Assembly (NCBI GenBank): GCA_031551875.1 | Contig: JAVBNA010000020.1 | Location: 1 to 64,000, forward strand | Direction: 5' to 3' | Source of the DNA: JAVBNA01 sp031551875 | GTDB taxonomy: Bacteria > Bacillota > Clostridia > Oscillospirales > Acutalibacteraceae | Length of the DNA: 64,000 bases | Part shown: positions 48,457-57,505 of the stretch, in pieces | Layout of the letters: each line of letters opens with the position of its first letter | Position numbering within the stretch: the first letter of the stretch is position 1 | The notes under the pieces: generated by a model | Seen by the model: only the letters and a program-made list of their open reading frames with translations | Database searches by the model: none | What the model was told of the DNA's origin: nothing | Made by a program: the position numbers and the translations under genes

Positions 48457-49821
48457 ATGAAAATCTGCAGCCAATGCGGCTACTGCAACGGAGATTACAT
48501 GGACGCCTGCGCCCGTTGCCGCGCCCCTCTGAATGGCGCCCCGATCCCGAACGGTGCTTCTGCGCCGCAGGCCGGTTCCGGTTATGGAGCGCCCGCCGCG
48601 CTCCCGCCCGGCTATACCCCCAGGCCGAGCTATCCGCCTCAGGGACAGTCCTGCTATGCCCAGACGCCGACGCCCGCGCCGAGAGGCTTGGGCGCGCCCG
48701 CTTCTGTTCCCTACGGACAGACCGGCATGCCGCAGGCACAAAACCGCTTTGGACAAGCGCCGCAGGGTTTAAGCCCGTATGCGCCGCCGCCCGCGGCTCA
48801 GCAGGTCACCCGTCCGCAGCCAGGCGCGTACCCCCTGTCTCCCCCGCAGTACAGCCAGAATGTCCGCCCGCAGCCTCCACAGCCGCAGCGACCCCCACAG
48901 CCCCGCCCTCCGGAACAGCCGAGCGAATACACTTCGCTTTTGGGAAACGAGAATCTAAATTCGTTAAATGATTTTTCCGTGCAGCCCGCCAAGCGTTCCT
49001 CAGCCGGTCTGGTCATTATCATTCTGCTGATCCTGCTTGTGCTGACCGGCGGCGTCACTTGGTATTTCTATACAAATGAGCTCTTTCCCGCCGAGGTGCG
49101 CAGCTCGATCGACAGCGTGATCAGCAGCGTGACCGGCTTTTTAGGCGTCAACAACGACTCTCCCGACCAGACCGGCAATGAGCAGTTTGACATCATGGTT
49201 TCCCGTGTGCGCAACACGGCCGGCACCGACGACGAGCAGGCCAAGACAATCGTGAACACCCTGATCCAGAAGTGCGGCGCAACCGGCATCAGCAGCATAC
49301 TGCCCATCGGCGAAACAGCCTTGTATCAAATCAAGTCGCCCGGGGGCTTTTTCAAGATCCATATTGACCCGAACACGAAGGTGCTGACCCGGGTGGAAAC
49401 CGACGAATCCATCCCCCGCGCGATCTATGCGGACGGCACCTCCTTCGCCAGTGTTTCCGATTTCTGCATTCCGGAAGAAATTATGGAAAAGCTCAAGGAG
49501 AATGCCCGCGCCACCCTGAAAGGAGCGGTGTCCAATCCTGAGCTGATTACCTTTGAAGAAAACGACGGCTGGGATTTCCACAAGGACAAGGACTGGATTG
49601 CCGTGTACTGCACAGCCATCTCCGAAGCCGAGGGGACGACCGAAAACCGCATCCCCTTCTATTTTGAATACCAGCTGCAAGGCAACACCTATACCCTCCT
49701 GTTTGCCCGCATCGGTGACAAGACCGACGGCACACAGCACTTTACCGAGGGTGCGCAGAACAGCCCCTATACCGACGATTCCGCCCAGCCGGATGAAACC
49801 GCCGGCCAGCCCACGGCGTGA
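48457..49821 (+). CDS. Zinc-ribbon membrane protein with Pro-rich cytoplasmic region
   Basis: A 454-residue protein: N-terminal zinc ribbon (CSQCGYCNGDYMDACARC), about 150 residues of disordered Pro/Gln/Gly/Tyr-rich sequence, one membrane segment (SAGLVIIILLILLVLTGGVTWYF, about 180-200) and an extracellular domain of about 250 residues with NTLIQKCGATGISSI and FFKIHIDPNTKVLTRVE. The outer domain is not recognised. ATG at 48457 has AAGGAG seven bases upstream. It shares the zinc-ribbon-plus-disorder design with the 43821 gene. Confidence 0.75.
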   Translation: MKICSQCGYCNGDYMDACARCRAPLNGAPIPNGASAPQAGSGYGAPAALPPGYTPRPSYPPQGQSCYAQTPTPAPRGLGAPASVPYGQTGMPQAQNRFGQAPQGLSPYAPPPAAQQVTRPQPGAYPLSPPQYSQNVRPQPPQPQRPPQPRPPEQPSEYTSLLGNENLNSLNDFSVQPAKRSSAGLVIIILLILLVLTGGVTWYFYTNELFPAEVRSSIDSVISSVTGFLGVNNDSPDQTGNEQFDIMVSRVRNTAGTDDEQAKTIVNTLIQKCGATGISSILPIGETALYQIKSPGGFFKIHIDPNTKVLTRVETDESIPRAIYADGTSFASVSDFCIPEEIMEKLKENARATLKGAVSNPELITFEENDGWDFHKDKDWIAVYCTAISEAEGTTENRIPFYFEYQLQGNTYTLLFARIGDKTDGTQHFTEGAQNSPYTDDSAQPDETAGQPTA

Positions 49822-49829
49822 TTCACCCT

Positions 49830-49870
49830 CCCGTCCCTTTTGTTTGCGCAAAAGGGGCGGGATTTCTTAC
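49830..49870 (+). terminator. Terminator of the zinc-ribbon membrane protein gene
   Basis: A 13-bp stem (49830-49842 with 49849-49861, CCCGTCCCTTTTG arm, one G-U) followed by ATTTCTT, just after the stop codon and before the pyr promoter. Confidence 0.65.
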
Positions 49871-49889
49871 CTGTTTTTTATTTTTTTAC

Positions 49890-49918
49890 TGGACAATGGA
49901 AAAACGGTGATGTATAAT
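49890..49918 (+). promoter_or_regulatory. Sigma-A promoter of the pyr operon
   Basis: TGGACA (49890-49895), a 17-base spacer and a perfect TATAAT (49913-49918). The start near 49925 is just upstream of the PyrR-binding loop. Confidence 0.8.
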
Positions 49919-49942
49919 AATACAAACGACGCCCTTTAAGTA

Positions 49943-50067
49943 AGTCCTGTGAGGCTTGCAAGGCGATCCAATATGAAGCCCGGCGCGCGTTTCCCCCGCA
50001 GGGGGAGATGCACCCGGATTTGGTATACGGATACGGCTTGTCCTCATGGAGGATGAGCCGTTTTTTT
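49943..50067 (+). promoter_or_regulatory. PyrR-dependent attenuator of the pyr operon
   Basis: The sequence AGTCCTGTGAGGCT (49943-49956) followed by TGCAAGG matches the conserved PyrR-binding loop (A-GUCC-N-GNGAGG-CU). It is followed by a terminator hairpin, 50033-50045 with 50049-50061 and then T7. By the known mechanism, PyrR with UMP holds the binding loop and lets the terminator form; without UMP an antiterminator forms and the operon is read. Confidence 0.88.
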
Positions 50068-50093
50068 GATTATAAAAGCAGGGAGGGATACCG

Positions 50094-50636
50094 GTGGCGG
50101 AAAAGGCACAGATTATGGATGAAAAGGGCGTGGGCCGTGCGATGGCGCGTATCTCCTATGAGATCATCGAGCGCAACCGCGGCCTTGAGGATGTGTGTGT
50201 CGTGGGCATTCTGCGGCGCGGGGCGGTAATGGCCGGCCGGTTGGCGGGCAAGTTGCGCGAATTGGAGGGCAAGGAGATGCCCTGCGGACATCTCGACATC
50301 TCCCGTTTCCGGGACGACCGTCCGGGCGAGCCGGCCGCCGAGGACAAATCCGAGCTTCCCTTTCAGGTTGCGGGCAAGGTGGTCATTCTGGTTGACGACG
50401 TGCTGTACACCGGACGCAGCGTGCGGGCGGCGATTGACGCGCTCATCCAGCGCGGGCGCCCCAAAGCCATACAGCTTGCCGTGCTGGTCGACCGGGGACA
50501 TCGGGAACTGCCCATCCGTCCTGACTACGTGGGGAAGAACCTGCCCACCTCAAGCGACGAGCGGGTCGCTGTTCTGTTCAGTGAGACCGACGGAGAAGAT
50601 GCCGTGCGCATCTACGGAACGGAGGAAATTTCATGA
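50094..50636 (+). CDS. pyrR: PyrR, pyr operon attenuation protein/uracil phosphoribosyltransferase
   Basis: A 180-residue PyrR, which binds the operon leader in response to UMP and has side activity as uracil phosphoribosyltransferase. The PRPP loop is VVILVDDVLYTGRSVRAAI with both aspartates; VCVVGILRRGAVMAGRL and AVLVDRGHRELPIRPDYVGK are the other family blocks. GTG start after AGGGAGGGATACC. First gene of pyrR-pyrC-pyrF-carA-carB; pyrC overlaps its stop by four bases. Confidence 0.96.
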   Translation: MAEKAQIMDEKGVGRAMARISYEIIERNRGLEDVCVVGILRRGAVMAGRLAGKLRELEGKEMPCGHLDISRFRDDRPGEPAAEDKSELPFQVAGKVVILVDDVLYTGRSVRAAIDALIQRGRPKAIQLAVLVDRGHRELPIRPDYVGKNLPTSSDERVAVLFSETDGEDAVRIYGTEEIS

Positions 50637-51901
50637 AGCTTCTCCTGCAAAACATCAGGCGCTTTGACACGGGCGAACAAGCTGACATCCTGCTTGCGGA
50701 GGGAAAAATTGCGGATATTGCCTCCCACATCCCCGTCGGAGAGGGTATGACGTGTCTCGACGGCGGGGGCCTGACCGCTGCGCCCGGACTTGTGGATATG
50801 CATGTCCACCTGCGCGACCCCGGACAGACGCACAAGGAAGATTTGACCTCCGCGTCACGGGCGGCGGCGGCGGGCGGCGTGACCAGCCTGCTGGCCATGC
50901 CCAACACCTGCCCCACCGTGGATACCCCCGGCATCCTTCGGAACATTCTGGCAAGGGCACAGGCCATGCCGGTGCGCATGTATCAGGCGGCGGCGATCAC
51001 CAAAGGGCTTCGCAGCGAAGAGCCCTCCGACTGGGCTGCGCTCAAAGCGGCAGGCGCGGCGGCGCTGTCCGACGACGGGCGTCCTGTCGTTGATACGCGC
51101 ATCATGGCGCGGGCGCTGTGCGAAGCGGCGGCGCTTTCACTTCCGGTGGTGTCCCACTGTGAGGATCTCTATCTTGCCAAGGGTGGGCTGATGCACGAGG
51201 GGCAAGTGTCGGCAGCGCTCGGCGTGCCGGGCATCCCGGCGGCGGCCGAGGACGCAGGCACGGCGCGTGACATTGCGCTTGCGGCGGCCTACGGCGTGCC
51301 GGTGCACATCTGCCACGTCAGCACAGCCACCTCGGCGGCGCTCATCCGTGACGCAAAACGCAGGGGTGTCCCGGTCACCGCCGAAACCGCCCCCCACTAC
51401 CTGCTGCTGACCGAGGAGAGCTTGCGCGGACGGGATGCCGATTACCGCATGAACCCGCCTCTGCGCACCGCGGCCGACCGCGAGGCGCTTCTTTTGGCGC
51501 TGTGCGACGGCACGATTGACTGCATCGCCACCGACCACGCTCCCCACGCCCCGGACGAAAAGAGCGATTTTGAAAGCGCCCCTTTCGGCGCGGTCGGCAT
51601 GGAAACCTCCTTTGCCGCCGCGTATACGGCACTGGTGGCGAGCGGCAGACTGTCCTGCGCCGGGCTGATCAGTCTGATGGCAACGAACCCCGCGCGTATT
51701 TTAGGTTTTCAGGCAGGCTTGCTGGAGAAGGGCGAAAACGCCGACCTGATGCTGTTTGACCCGCAGGAAACATGGGTTGTGGATCCCGAAAAGCTGCACG
51801 GCAAGTCGCGCAACACCCCCTTTAAACAGATGACGCTGACCGGCAGGGTCAAGGTGACCCTGTGCCGCGGCGAGATCATTTTTGACGACAGAAAGGAGTA
51901 G
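50633..51901 (+). CDS. pyrC: Dihydroorotase
   Basis: A 422-residue type I dihydroorotase (amidohydrolase family) that closes carbamoyl aspartate to dihydroorotate. Motifs: LVDMHVHLRDPGQTHKEDL, MPNTCPTVDT, VVSHCED, ICHVSTATSA, and IATDHAPHAPDEK with the catalytic Asp. Its ATG overlaps the pyrR stop (ATGA) and pyrF follows by six bases. Confidence 0.95.
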   Translation: MKLLLQNIRRFDTGEQADILLAEGKIADIASHIPVGEGMTCLDGGGLTAAPGLVDMHVHLRDPGQTHKEDLTSASRAAAAGGVTSLLAMPNTCPTVDTPGILRNILARAQAMPVRMYQAAAITKGLRSEEPSDWAALKAAGAAALSDDGRPVVDTRIMARALCEAAALSLPVVSHCEDLYLAKGGLMHEGQVSAALGVPGIPAAAEDAGTARDIALAAAYGVPVHICHVSTATSAALIRDAKRRGVPVTAETAPHYLLLTEESLRGRDADYRMNPPLRTAADREALLLALCDGTIDCIATDHAPHAPDEKSDFESAPFGAVGMETSFAAAYTALVASGRLSCAGLISLMATNPARILGFQAGLLEKGENADLMLFDPQETWVVDPEKLHGKSRNTPFKQMTLTGRVKVTLCRGEIIFDDRKE

Positions 51902-51907
51902 AACAAT

Positions 51908-52840
51908 ATGTCTCTTGACCGGCTGATCCGCGCGATTGCGGACAAACAAAATCCCACTGTGGCGGGGCTCGACCCCAAGCTGAGCTTCATTCCCGAATCC
52001 ATCAGGCAGAACGCCTACGACAAATACGGAAAAACGCTTGAGGGCGCGGCGGACGCGATCCTGACCTACAACAAGGGGCTGATTGATGCCCTGTACGACA
52101 TTGTGCCGGCAGTCAAGCCGCAGTGCGCCTACTACGAAATGTACGGCTGGCCGGGCATGCGCACCCTCTATGAAACCATCAAATACGCCAAGGAAAAGGG
52201 TTTATACGTGATCACCGACGGCAAGCGCAACGACATCGGCTCGACCATGGAGGCCTATGCGGCCGCCCATCTGGGCAGCACCGACGTCGACGGCGCGCAC
52301 TTCCTGCCCTTTGACGGCGACGCACTGACCGTTAACGGTTATCTTGGCTCGGACGGCATCAAGCCGCTCGTGAGCACCTGCCAATCCTTTGATACCGGCC
52401 TGTTTGTGCTGGTCAAAACCTCCAACCCCTCCTCGGGGGAGCTGCAGGATTTAAAATTTGAGGACGGCCGCACACTGTATGCCGCGATGGGCGCGCTGTG
52501 TGAAAGCTGGGGCGAAGCCCTGCCGGGCAAGTTCGGCTACTCGGGCGTGGGCGCGGTGATCGGCGCGACCTATCCCCGGATGCTCGGCGAGATGCGCGAA
52601 GCGCTGCCCCATACCTTTTTCCTGGTGCCGGGCTACGGCGCACAGGGCGGCGGCGCGCAGGACGTGCTGCCCGCCTTTGACAAAAACGGCTCAGGTGCCG
52701 TGATCAACTCCTCCCGCGCGATTCTGCGCGCCTGGCAGAAGGAGGGCGCGGCGGAGGAGGAGTACGCCGACGCGGCGCGGCGTGAGGCGCTGCGTATGAG
52801 AGAGGAACTGCGCAAGGACATCGGGGAGATCAAGCTGTAG
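51908..52840 (+). CDS. pyrF: Orotidine 5'-phosphate decarboxylase
   Basis: A 310-residue OMP decarboxylase of the longer subfamily 2 type. The catalytic block is ITDGKRNDIGSTMEAYA, with AGLDPKLSFIPES at the start and FLVPGYGAQGGGAQDV near the phosphate site. It makes UMP, the last step of the pathway. ATG after AAAGGAG. Third gene of the pyr operon. Confidence 0.95.
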   Translation: MSLDRLIRAIADKQNPTVAGLDPKLSFIPESIRQNAYDKYGKTLEGAADAILTYNKGLIDALYDIVPAVKPQCAYYEMYGWPGMRTLYETIKYAKEKGLYVITDGKRNDIGSTMEAYAAAHLGSTDVDGAHFLPFDGDALTVNGYLGSDGIKPLVSTCQSFDTGLFVLVKTSNPSSGELQDLKFEDGRTLYAAMGALCESWGEALPGKFGYSGVGAVIGATYPRMLGEMREALPHTFFLVPGYGAQGGGAQDVLPAFDKNGSGAVINSSRAILRAWQKEGAAEEEYADAARREALRMREELRKDIGEIKL

Positions 52841-52857
52841 AACGGAGGAAATCGAAG

Positions 52858-53952
52858 ATGGAATCAAAGAAAGTAACGACCGCCTATCTCGTGCTGGAGG
52901 ACGGCACGGTGTACGAGGGCTTCTCGGTGGGCGCTGTCAAAAAGGCGGTCGGTGAGGTGGTTTTTAACACGACCGTGTCCTATCAGGACATTTTGTCTGA
53001 CCCGACCTATTCGGGCCAGATCGTCATACAGACCTACCCACTGATCGGCAACCGAGGCGTTGACCCCCAGTCGGTAACCAATCTGGTGGCGAGCGGCTAT
53101 GTGGTGCGCGAATGGTGTGTGGAGCCCACCGACGCCAATGAGTTTGTCACCCTCGACCAGTACCTTGAGAGCATCGGCGTGACCGGCCTGTGCGGCATTG
53201 ACACCCGCTCGCTCACCCGCCGTATCCGCAAGAACGGCGTGATGAACGGCGCGATTGTCGGCTCGCTTGACGGAAAAGAAGCTCTCCTGGAAGAGCTCAG
53301 GACCTACCGTGTGCCCCCGGCCGTGGGACAGGTTTCGGTCAGGGAGAGAGTGCGCCTGGAAACGCCCGGCGCGAAATTTGAGCTCGCCGTACCCGACTAC
53401 GGTTTCCGCCGCGACATTCTGGCGCATTTCCAGGAGCGCGGCTGTAACATCACGCTTTACCCCGCCTATACCAAAAGTGAAGAGCTCCTCGCCGGAAACC
53501 CCGACGGGATTTTCCTGTCCGACGGGCCGGGCGACCCGTGGGACAACCCCGAGATCATCGCGATCATCCGAGAGCTGACCGCCTCGAAAAAGCCGGTGTT
53601 TGCCGTCGGACTGGGGCATCAGCTTCTGGCGGTCGCCATGGGCATGATCATCGAAAAGCTCTCCGTGGGACACCGCGGCGCCAATCAGCCCGTGCGCAGG
53701 CTGGACGATGGGCGGGTGCTGATTACCAATCAAAATCACGGCTATACGGTGGCCAGAAATACAGTATCTGAACAGATTGCCTCTGTCACCCATGAGAATG
53801 TCAACGATCTTTCCGTGGAAGGGCTCTCCTATAAAGCCTTCCCATCAGTGAGCGTACAGTTTGAACCGGGTGACGGCCCGGGCTATCAGGACACCGCCTA
53901 CCTGTTCGACGAGTTTATACGCATGATGGAAAGGAGCAAGAACAATGCCTAA
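52858..53952 (+). CDS. carA: Carbamoyl phosphate synthase small subunit lacking the glutaminase triad
   Basis: A 364-residue CarA by length, fold blocks and place directly before carB. The N-terminal domain is normal (VVFNTTVSYQDILSDPTYSG, CGIDTRSLTRRIRKNGVMNG). In the glutamine amidotransferase domain the nucleophile elbow, normally F-G-I-C-L-G-H-Q, reads FAVGLGHQ, so the catalytic Cys is Gly251. The His-Pro-Glu of the triad reads Glu336-Pro-Gly338. All three catalytic residues are therefore missing while the frame is open and the surroundings conserved. It should be unable to cut glutamine. ATG after GGAGG; carB overlaps its end. Confidence 0.9.
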   Translation: MESKKVTTAYLVLEDGTVYEGFSVGAVKKAVGEVVFNTTVSYQDILSDPTYSGQIVIQTYPLIGNRGVDPQSVTNLVASGYVVREWCVEPTDANEFVTLDQYLESIGVTGLCGIDTRSLTRRIRKNGVMNGAIVGSLDGKEALLEELRTYRVPPAVGQVSVRERVRLETPGAKFELAVPDYGFRRDILAHFQERGCNITLYPAYTKSEELLAGNPDGIFLSDGPGDPWDNPEIIAIIRELTASKKPVFAVGLGHQLLAVAMGMIIEKLSVGHRGANQPVRRLDDGRVLITNQNHGYTVARNTVSEQIASVTHENVNDLSVEGLSYKAFPSVSVQFEPGDGPGYQDTAYLFDEFIRMMERSKNNA

Positions 53953-56900
53953 GAGAAGCGACATCAAGAAAGTGCTGGTTATCGGCTCCGGTCCCATCGT
54001 GATCGGGCAGGCCGCGGAGTTTGACTACGCGGGTACACAGGCCTGCCGCGCCCTCAAGGAGGAGGGCATGGAGGTTGTGCTGGTCAACTCCAACCCGGCC
54101 ACCATCATGACCGACAAGGTGATGGCCGACCAGATTTACATTGAACCCCTGCGGCTCGACGTGGTCAAGCGCATCATTGAGCTGGAGCGTCCCGACAGCG
54201 TGCTGGCGACGCTGGGCGGCCAGACCGGCCTCAACCTCGGCATGGAGCTGGCGGCGGACGGCATTCTCGAGCGTCTCCATGTCAAACTCCTGGGCGCGAA
54301 CCCCGAAACCATACGCAAGGCGGAGGATCGCCAGGCATTTAAAGATACCATGGCCGAGTGCGGCGAGCCCTGCATCGCCTCCAAGGTGGTGGAAACCATT
54401 GAGGATGCGGTCGACTACGCGGAAACGCTGGGCTATCCCGTGGTGGTGCGCCCCGCCTACACGCTGGGCGGTACGGGCGGCGGCTTTGCGAACAACACGG
54501 GCGAGCTGCGCGAAATCTGCGAAACCGGGCTGCGCGCCTCCATGATCCACCAGTGCCTGATCGAAAAGGGCATCGCAGGGTGGAAGGAAATTGAGTTTGA
54601 GACCGTGCGCGATTGTGCGGGCAACTGCATCACCGTCTGCTCGATGGAAAACATTGACCCGGTCGGCGTACACACGGGCGACTCGATCGTCGTCGCCCCG
54701 GCGCAGACGCTGACCGCGCCCGAGCTTGCCATGATGCGCTCGGCAGCGCTCAACATCGTCACGGCGCTGGGTGTCGAGGGTGGCTGTAACGTGCAGTTTG
54801 CCCTGAAGCCCAACAGCATGGAATACGCCGTGATTGAGGTCAACCCCCGCCTGTCCCGTTCGTCGGCGCTGGCGTCCAAGGCGACCGGCTACCCCATCGC
54901 CAAGGTCGCAACCAAGATTGCGATTGGCTACTGCCTTGATGAGATTGTCAACGCGGTGACCAAAAGCACCTACGCCTGCAATGAGCCGGCGGTTGACTAC
55001 TGCGTGCTCAAGTTCCCGAAATGGCCCTTCGACAAGTTTGTTTATGCCAACCGCACGATTGGAACCCAGATGAAAGCGACCGGCGAGGTCATGTCCATCG
55101 GCACAAGCTTTGAGCTGGCTCTGATGAAGGCGGTGCGCTCGATCGAGCTCGGGCTGGACACCTTCAACCTGCCGAAATTGACCGAGCTTTCGGCGGAGGA
55201 ACTACTCGCGCTTATCCCCCAAACCGACGATGAGCGTATCTTCGTGGTCTATCAGGCGCTCAAAAAGGGCATTACCGCCGACACGATCTACGACATCACC
55301 AAGATCGACCGCTGGTTCCTCTCAAAGCTGAAAAAGCTGTCCACGATGGAGCATGAGCTTGCGTCGGGGGACTTGACAGCGACCAAATATATGCAGGCCA
55401 AGCACCTGGGCTTCCTCGACAAAACCATTGAAGCGATCTCAGGGCAGAAGCCGCCGCTCAGCATAAATGCCTCCTACAAGATGGTGGATACCTGCGCGGG
55501 CGAATTTGACGCCGAAACACCCTATTTCTACTCCACCTGGGACGAGGAGAATGAGGCGAAGCTCTACATCGAAGAGCGCCCCACCGACAAAAAAACCATC
55601 CTCGTGTTCGGTTCCGGCCCCATCCGCATCGGACAGGGTATCGAGTTTGACTACTGCTCGGTGCATTGTGTGAGCACGCTCAAAAAGTTGGGCTATGAGG
55701 CGATCATCGCCAACAACAACCCCGAGACGGTCTCCACCGACTTTGACACCTCCGACCGCCTTTATTTCGACCCGCTGACCCCCGAGGACGTGCGGTCGGT
55801 CATCGCGACCGAGAAGCCGTGGGGCTGTGTGGTGCAGTTCGGCGGGCAGACCGCCATCAAGCTCACGAAGCACCTGGGCGAGCTGGGCGTCCCGATTCTT
55901 GGCACCTCGGCCGACGGTGTGGACGCCGCCGAGGACCGTGAGCGTTTTGACGCGCTGGTGGAGGAACTGGGCATCCCCCGTCCGGCGGGACAGACGGTGT
56001 ACACGGAGGACGAGGCTGTCAGGGCGGCGAACGAGCTGGGCTATCCCGTGCTCATGCGCCCCTCCTACGTGCTGGGCGGGCAGAACATGATCATCGCCTA
56101 CGGGGAACCGGACATCCGTGAATACATGAAAATCATCACGGCGACCGCGCTTGAGAACCCTGTGCTCATTGACAAATATATGATAGGGCGCGAGGTCGAG
56201 GTGGACGCCATCTGCGACGGGGAGGATTTCCTGATTCCCGGCATCATGGAGCATATTGAGCGGGCGGGCATCCACTCGGGCGACTCCATCTCGGTTTATC
56301 CGACCCAGACCATCTGGCAGCAGCACAAGGATACCATCGTCGACTACACCGCCCGCTTTGCCAAGGCGCTGGGCGTGGTGGGACTGGTCAACATCCAGTA
56401 TGTGATCCACAAGGATCAGGTCTACGTGATTGAGGTCAACCCGCGCTCCTCCCGCACTGTGCCCTACATCAGCAAGGTGACCGGCATCCCGATGGTCGAC
56501 CTCGCGACCAAATGCATGCTGGGCATGAAGCTGCGCGATCTGGGCTACGGCACCGGCCTTTATCCTGAGTCCAACTATGTCAGCGTCAAGGTGCCTGTTT
56601 TCTCCTTTGAGAAGCTGCACGACCTTGATGTGGCGCTCGGTCCCGAAATGAAGTCCACCGGCGAGGTGCTGGGCATCGCGCACGACTTCCGCGACGCGCT
56701 GCTCAAGGGTCTGACCGCCGCCGGACAGACGCTCAAAAAGACCGGCGGCGTGCTGGTCACGGTGCGCGACACCGACAAGGAAGAAACCCTTATGCTGGCG
56801 CGGCGCTTTGCGGATCTGGGCTTCACCCTGTACGCCACGCAAGGCACAACCGAGTACTTTCGGAAAAACGGCCTGGAGACCGAGCCGGTCAGAAAGCTCA

Positions 56901-57136
56901 GCGAGCCCTCCCCCAACATCGCCGACCTGTTCGAGCAAGGCAAGGTGGACTACGTCATCTCCACCTCGACCAAGGGCAGGATCCCCGCCTATGACAGCGT
57001 CAAGTTGCGCCGCCGCGCGGTGGAGCATGCCATCCCCTGCCTGACCGCGCTGGACACTGCCGCGGCCGTGCTGTCCTGCCTCGAGATGCACAAGGGCATG
57101 GAGGACGTCGAGCTTGTGGACATCACGAAGATGTAG
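53945..57136 (+). CDS. carB: Carbamoyl phosphate synthase large subunit
   Basis: A 1063-residue CarB of full length with both ATP-grasp synthetase halves. The first opens KKVLVIGSGPIVIGQAAEFD and has RPAYTLGGTGGGFANN; the second opens LVFGSGPIRIGQGIEFDYCS and has RPSYVLGGQNM. The C-terminal allosteric MGS-like domain has LGFTLYATQGTTEYF and the UMP/IMP-binding region STSTKGRIP. It makes carbamoyl phosphate from bicarbonate, ATP and ammonia. Overlaps carA by eight bases; last large gene of the operon. Confidence 0.97.
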   Translation: MPKRSDIKKVLVIGSGPIVIGQAAEFDYAGTQACRALKEEGMEVVLVNSNPATIMTDKVMADQIYIEPLRLDVVKRIIELERPDSVLATLGGQTGLNLGMELAADGILERLHVKLLGANPETIRKAEDRQAFKDTMAECGEPCIASKVVETIEDAVDYAETLGYPVVVRPAYTLGGTGGGFANNTGELREICETGLRASMIHQCLIEKGIAGWKEIEFETVRDCAGNCITVCSMENIDPVGVHTGDSIVVAPAQTLTAPELAMMRSAALNIVTALGVEGGCNVQFALKPNSMEYAVIEVNPRLSRSSALASKATGYPIAKVATKIAIGYCLDEIVNAVTKSTYACNEPAVDYCVLKFPKWPFDKFVYANRTIGTQMKATGEVMSIGTSFELALMKAVRSIELGLDTFNLPKLTELSAEELLALIPQTDDERIFVVYQALKKGITADTIYDITKIDRWFLSKLKKLSTMEHELASGDLTATKYMQAKHLGFLDKTIEAISGQKPPLSINASYKMVDTCAGEFDAETPYFYSTWDEENEAKLYIEERPTDKKTILVFGSGPIRIGQGIEFDYCSVHCVSTLKKLGYEAIIANNNPETVSTDFDTSDRLYFDPLTPEDVRSVIATEKPWGCVVQFGGQTAIKLTKHLGELGVPILGTSADGVDAAEDRERFDALVEELGIPRPAGQTVYTEDEAVRAANELGYPVLMRPSYVLGGQNMIIAYGEPDIREYMKIITATALENPVLIDKYMIGREVEVDAICDGEDFLIPGIMEHIERAGIHSGDSISVYPTQTIWQQHKDTIVDYTARFAKALGVVGLVNIQYVIHKDQVYVIEVNPRSSRTVPYISKVTGIPMVDLATKCMLGMKLRDLGYGTGLYPESNYVSVKVPVFSFEKLHDLDVALGPEMKSTGEVLGIAHDFRDALLKGLTAAGQTLKKTGGVLVTVRDTDKEETLMLARRFADLGFTLYATQGTTEYFRKNGLETEPVRKLSEPSPNIADLFEQGKVDYVISTSTKGRIPAYDSVKLRRRAVEHAIPCLTALDTAAAVLSCLEMHKGMEDVELVDITKM

Positions 57137-57137
57137 C

Positions 57138-57446
57138 ATGAGACTTTTTGACAAATGGTTCGAAAAAAAACAACCGGCTCCGGCTGCAGCGGAGCCGGTC
57201 ATCTTCGAACCCACTCTTTCAGAAGATGCATTGTGCACACTGTTTTCAAGAGATAAAAAAGCTTATGGAGAAGTGTGGAGGCGTAAGGACGGTACATATA
57301 CATATTCTTTCCATAAGTTTACATATGATGACTACACCTACACGTACTACTGGGCACCGTGGGATCCGAATGGATATGCGGTGACGATCTACGACACGTC
57401 CGAAAAGGCAATCCGAGACGTGGAGGAGATATTGTCAACAGTCTGA
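57138..57446 (+). CDS. Small hypothetical protein after carB
   Basis: A 102-residue protein starting one base after the carB stop, so it is probably translated by coupling; no clear ribosome-binding site is visible. A short Ala/Pro linker (residues about 10-18) is followed by a strand-rich region full of aromatic residues (YTYSFHKFTYDDYTYTYYW) and a final helix. No family recognised. It precedes the operon terminator, so it belongs to the pyr transcript. Confidence 0.65.
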   Translation: MRLFDKWFEKKQPAPAAAEPVIFEPTLSEDALCTLFSRDKKAYGEVWRRKDGTYTYSFHKFTYDDYTYTYYWAPWDPNGYAVTIYDTSEKAIRDVEEILSTV

Positions 57447-57453
57447 AGCATGA

Positions 57454-57491
57454 AAACCGCGCCCGCACTCCAATGAGTGCGGGCGCGGTTT
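57454..57491. terminator. Terminator of the pyr operon
   Basis: A perfect 17-bp stem (57454-57470 with 57475-57491), loop CAAT, between the convergent small gene and vanW-like gene. Outer A:T pairs give short U tracts in both directions. Confidence 0.85.
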
Positions 57492-57505
57492 ATTTGTAAT
57501 TGAGT

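Noticed and set aside
55439..57238. 599-codon minus-strand frame opposite carB
   Set aside because: A long antisense frame produced by G+C-rich third positions; its His/Gly/Val-rich translation matches no protein type, and carB is certain. The same holds for long plus-strand frames opposite relA (22766-24361) and the amidohydrolase (8937-10493).
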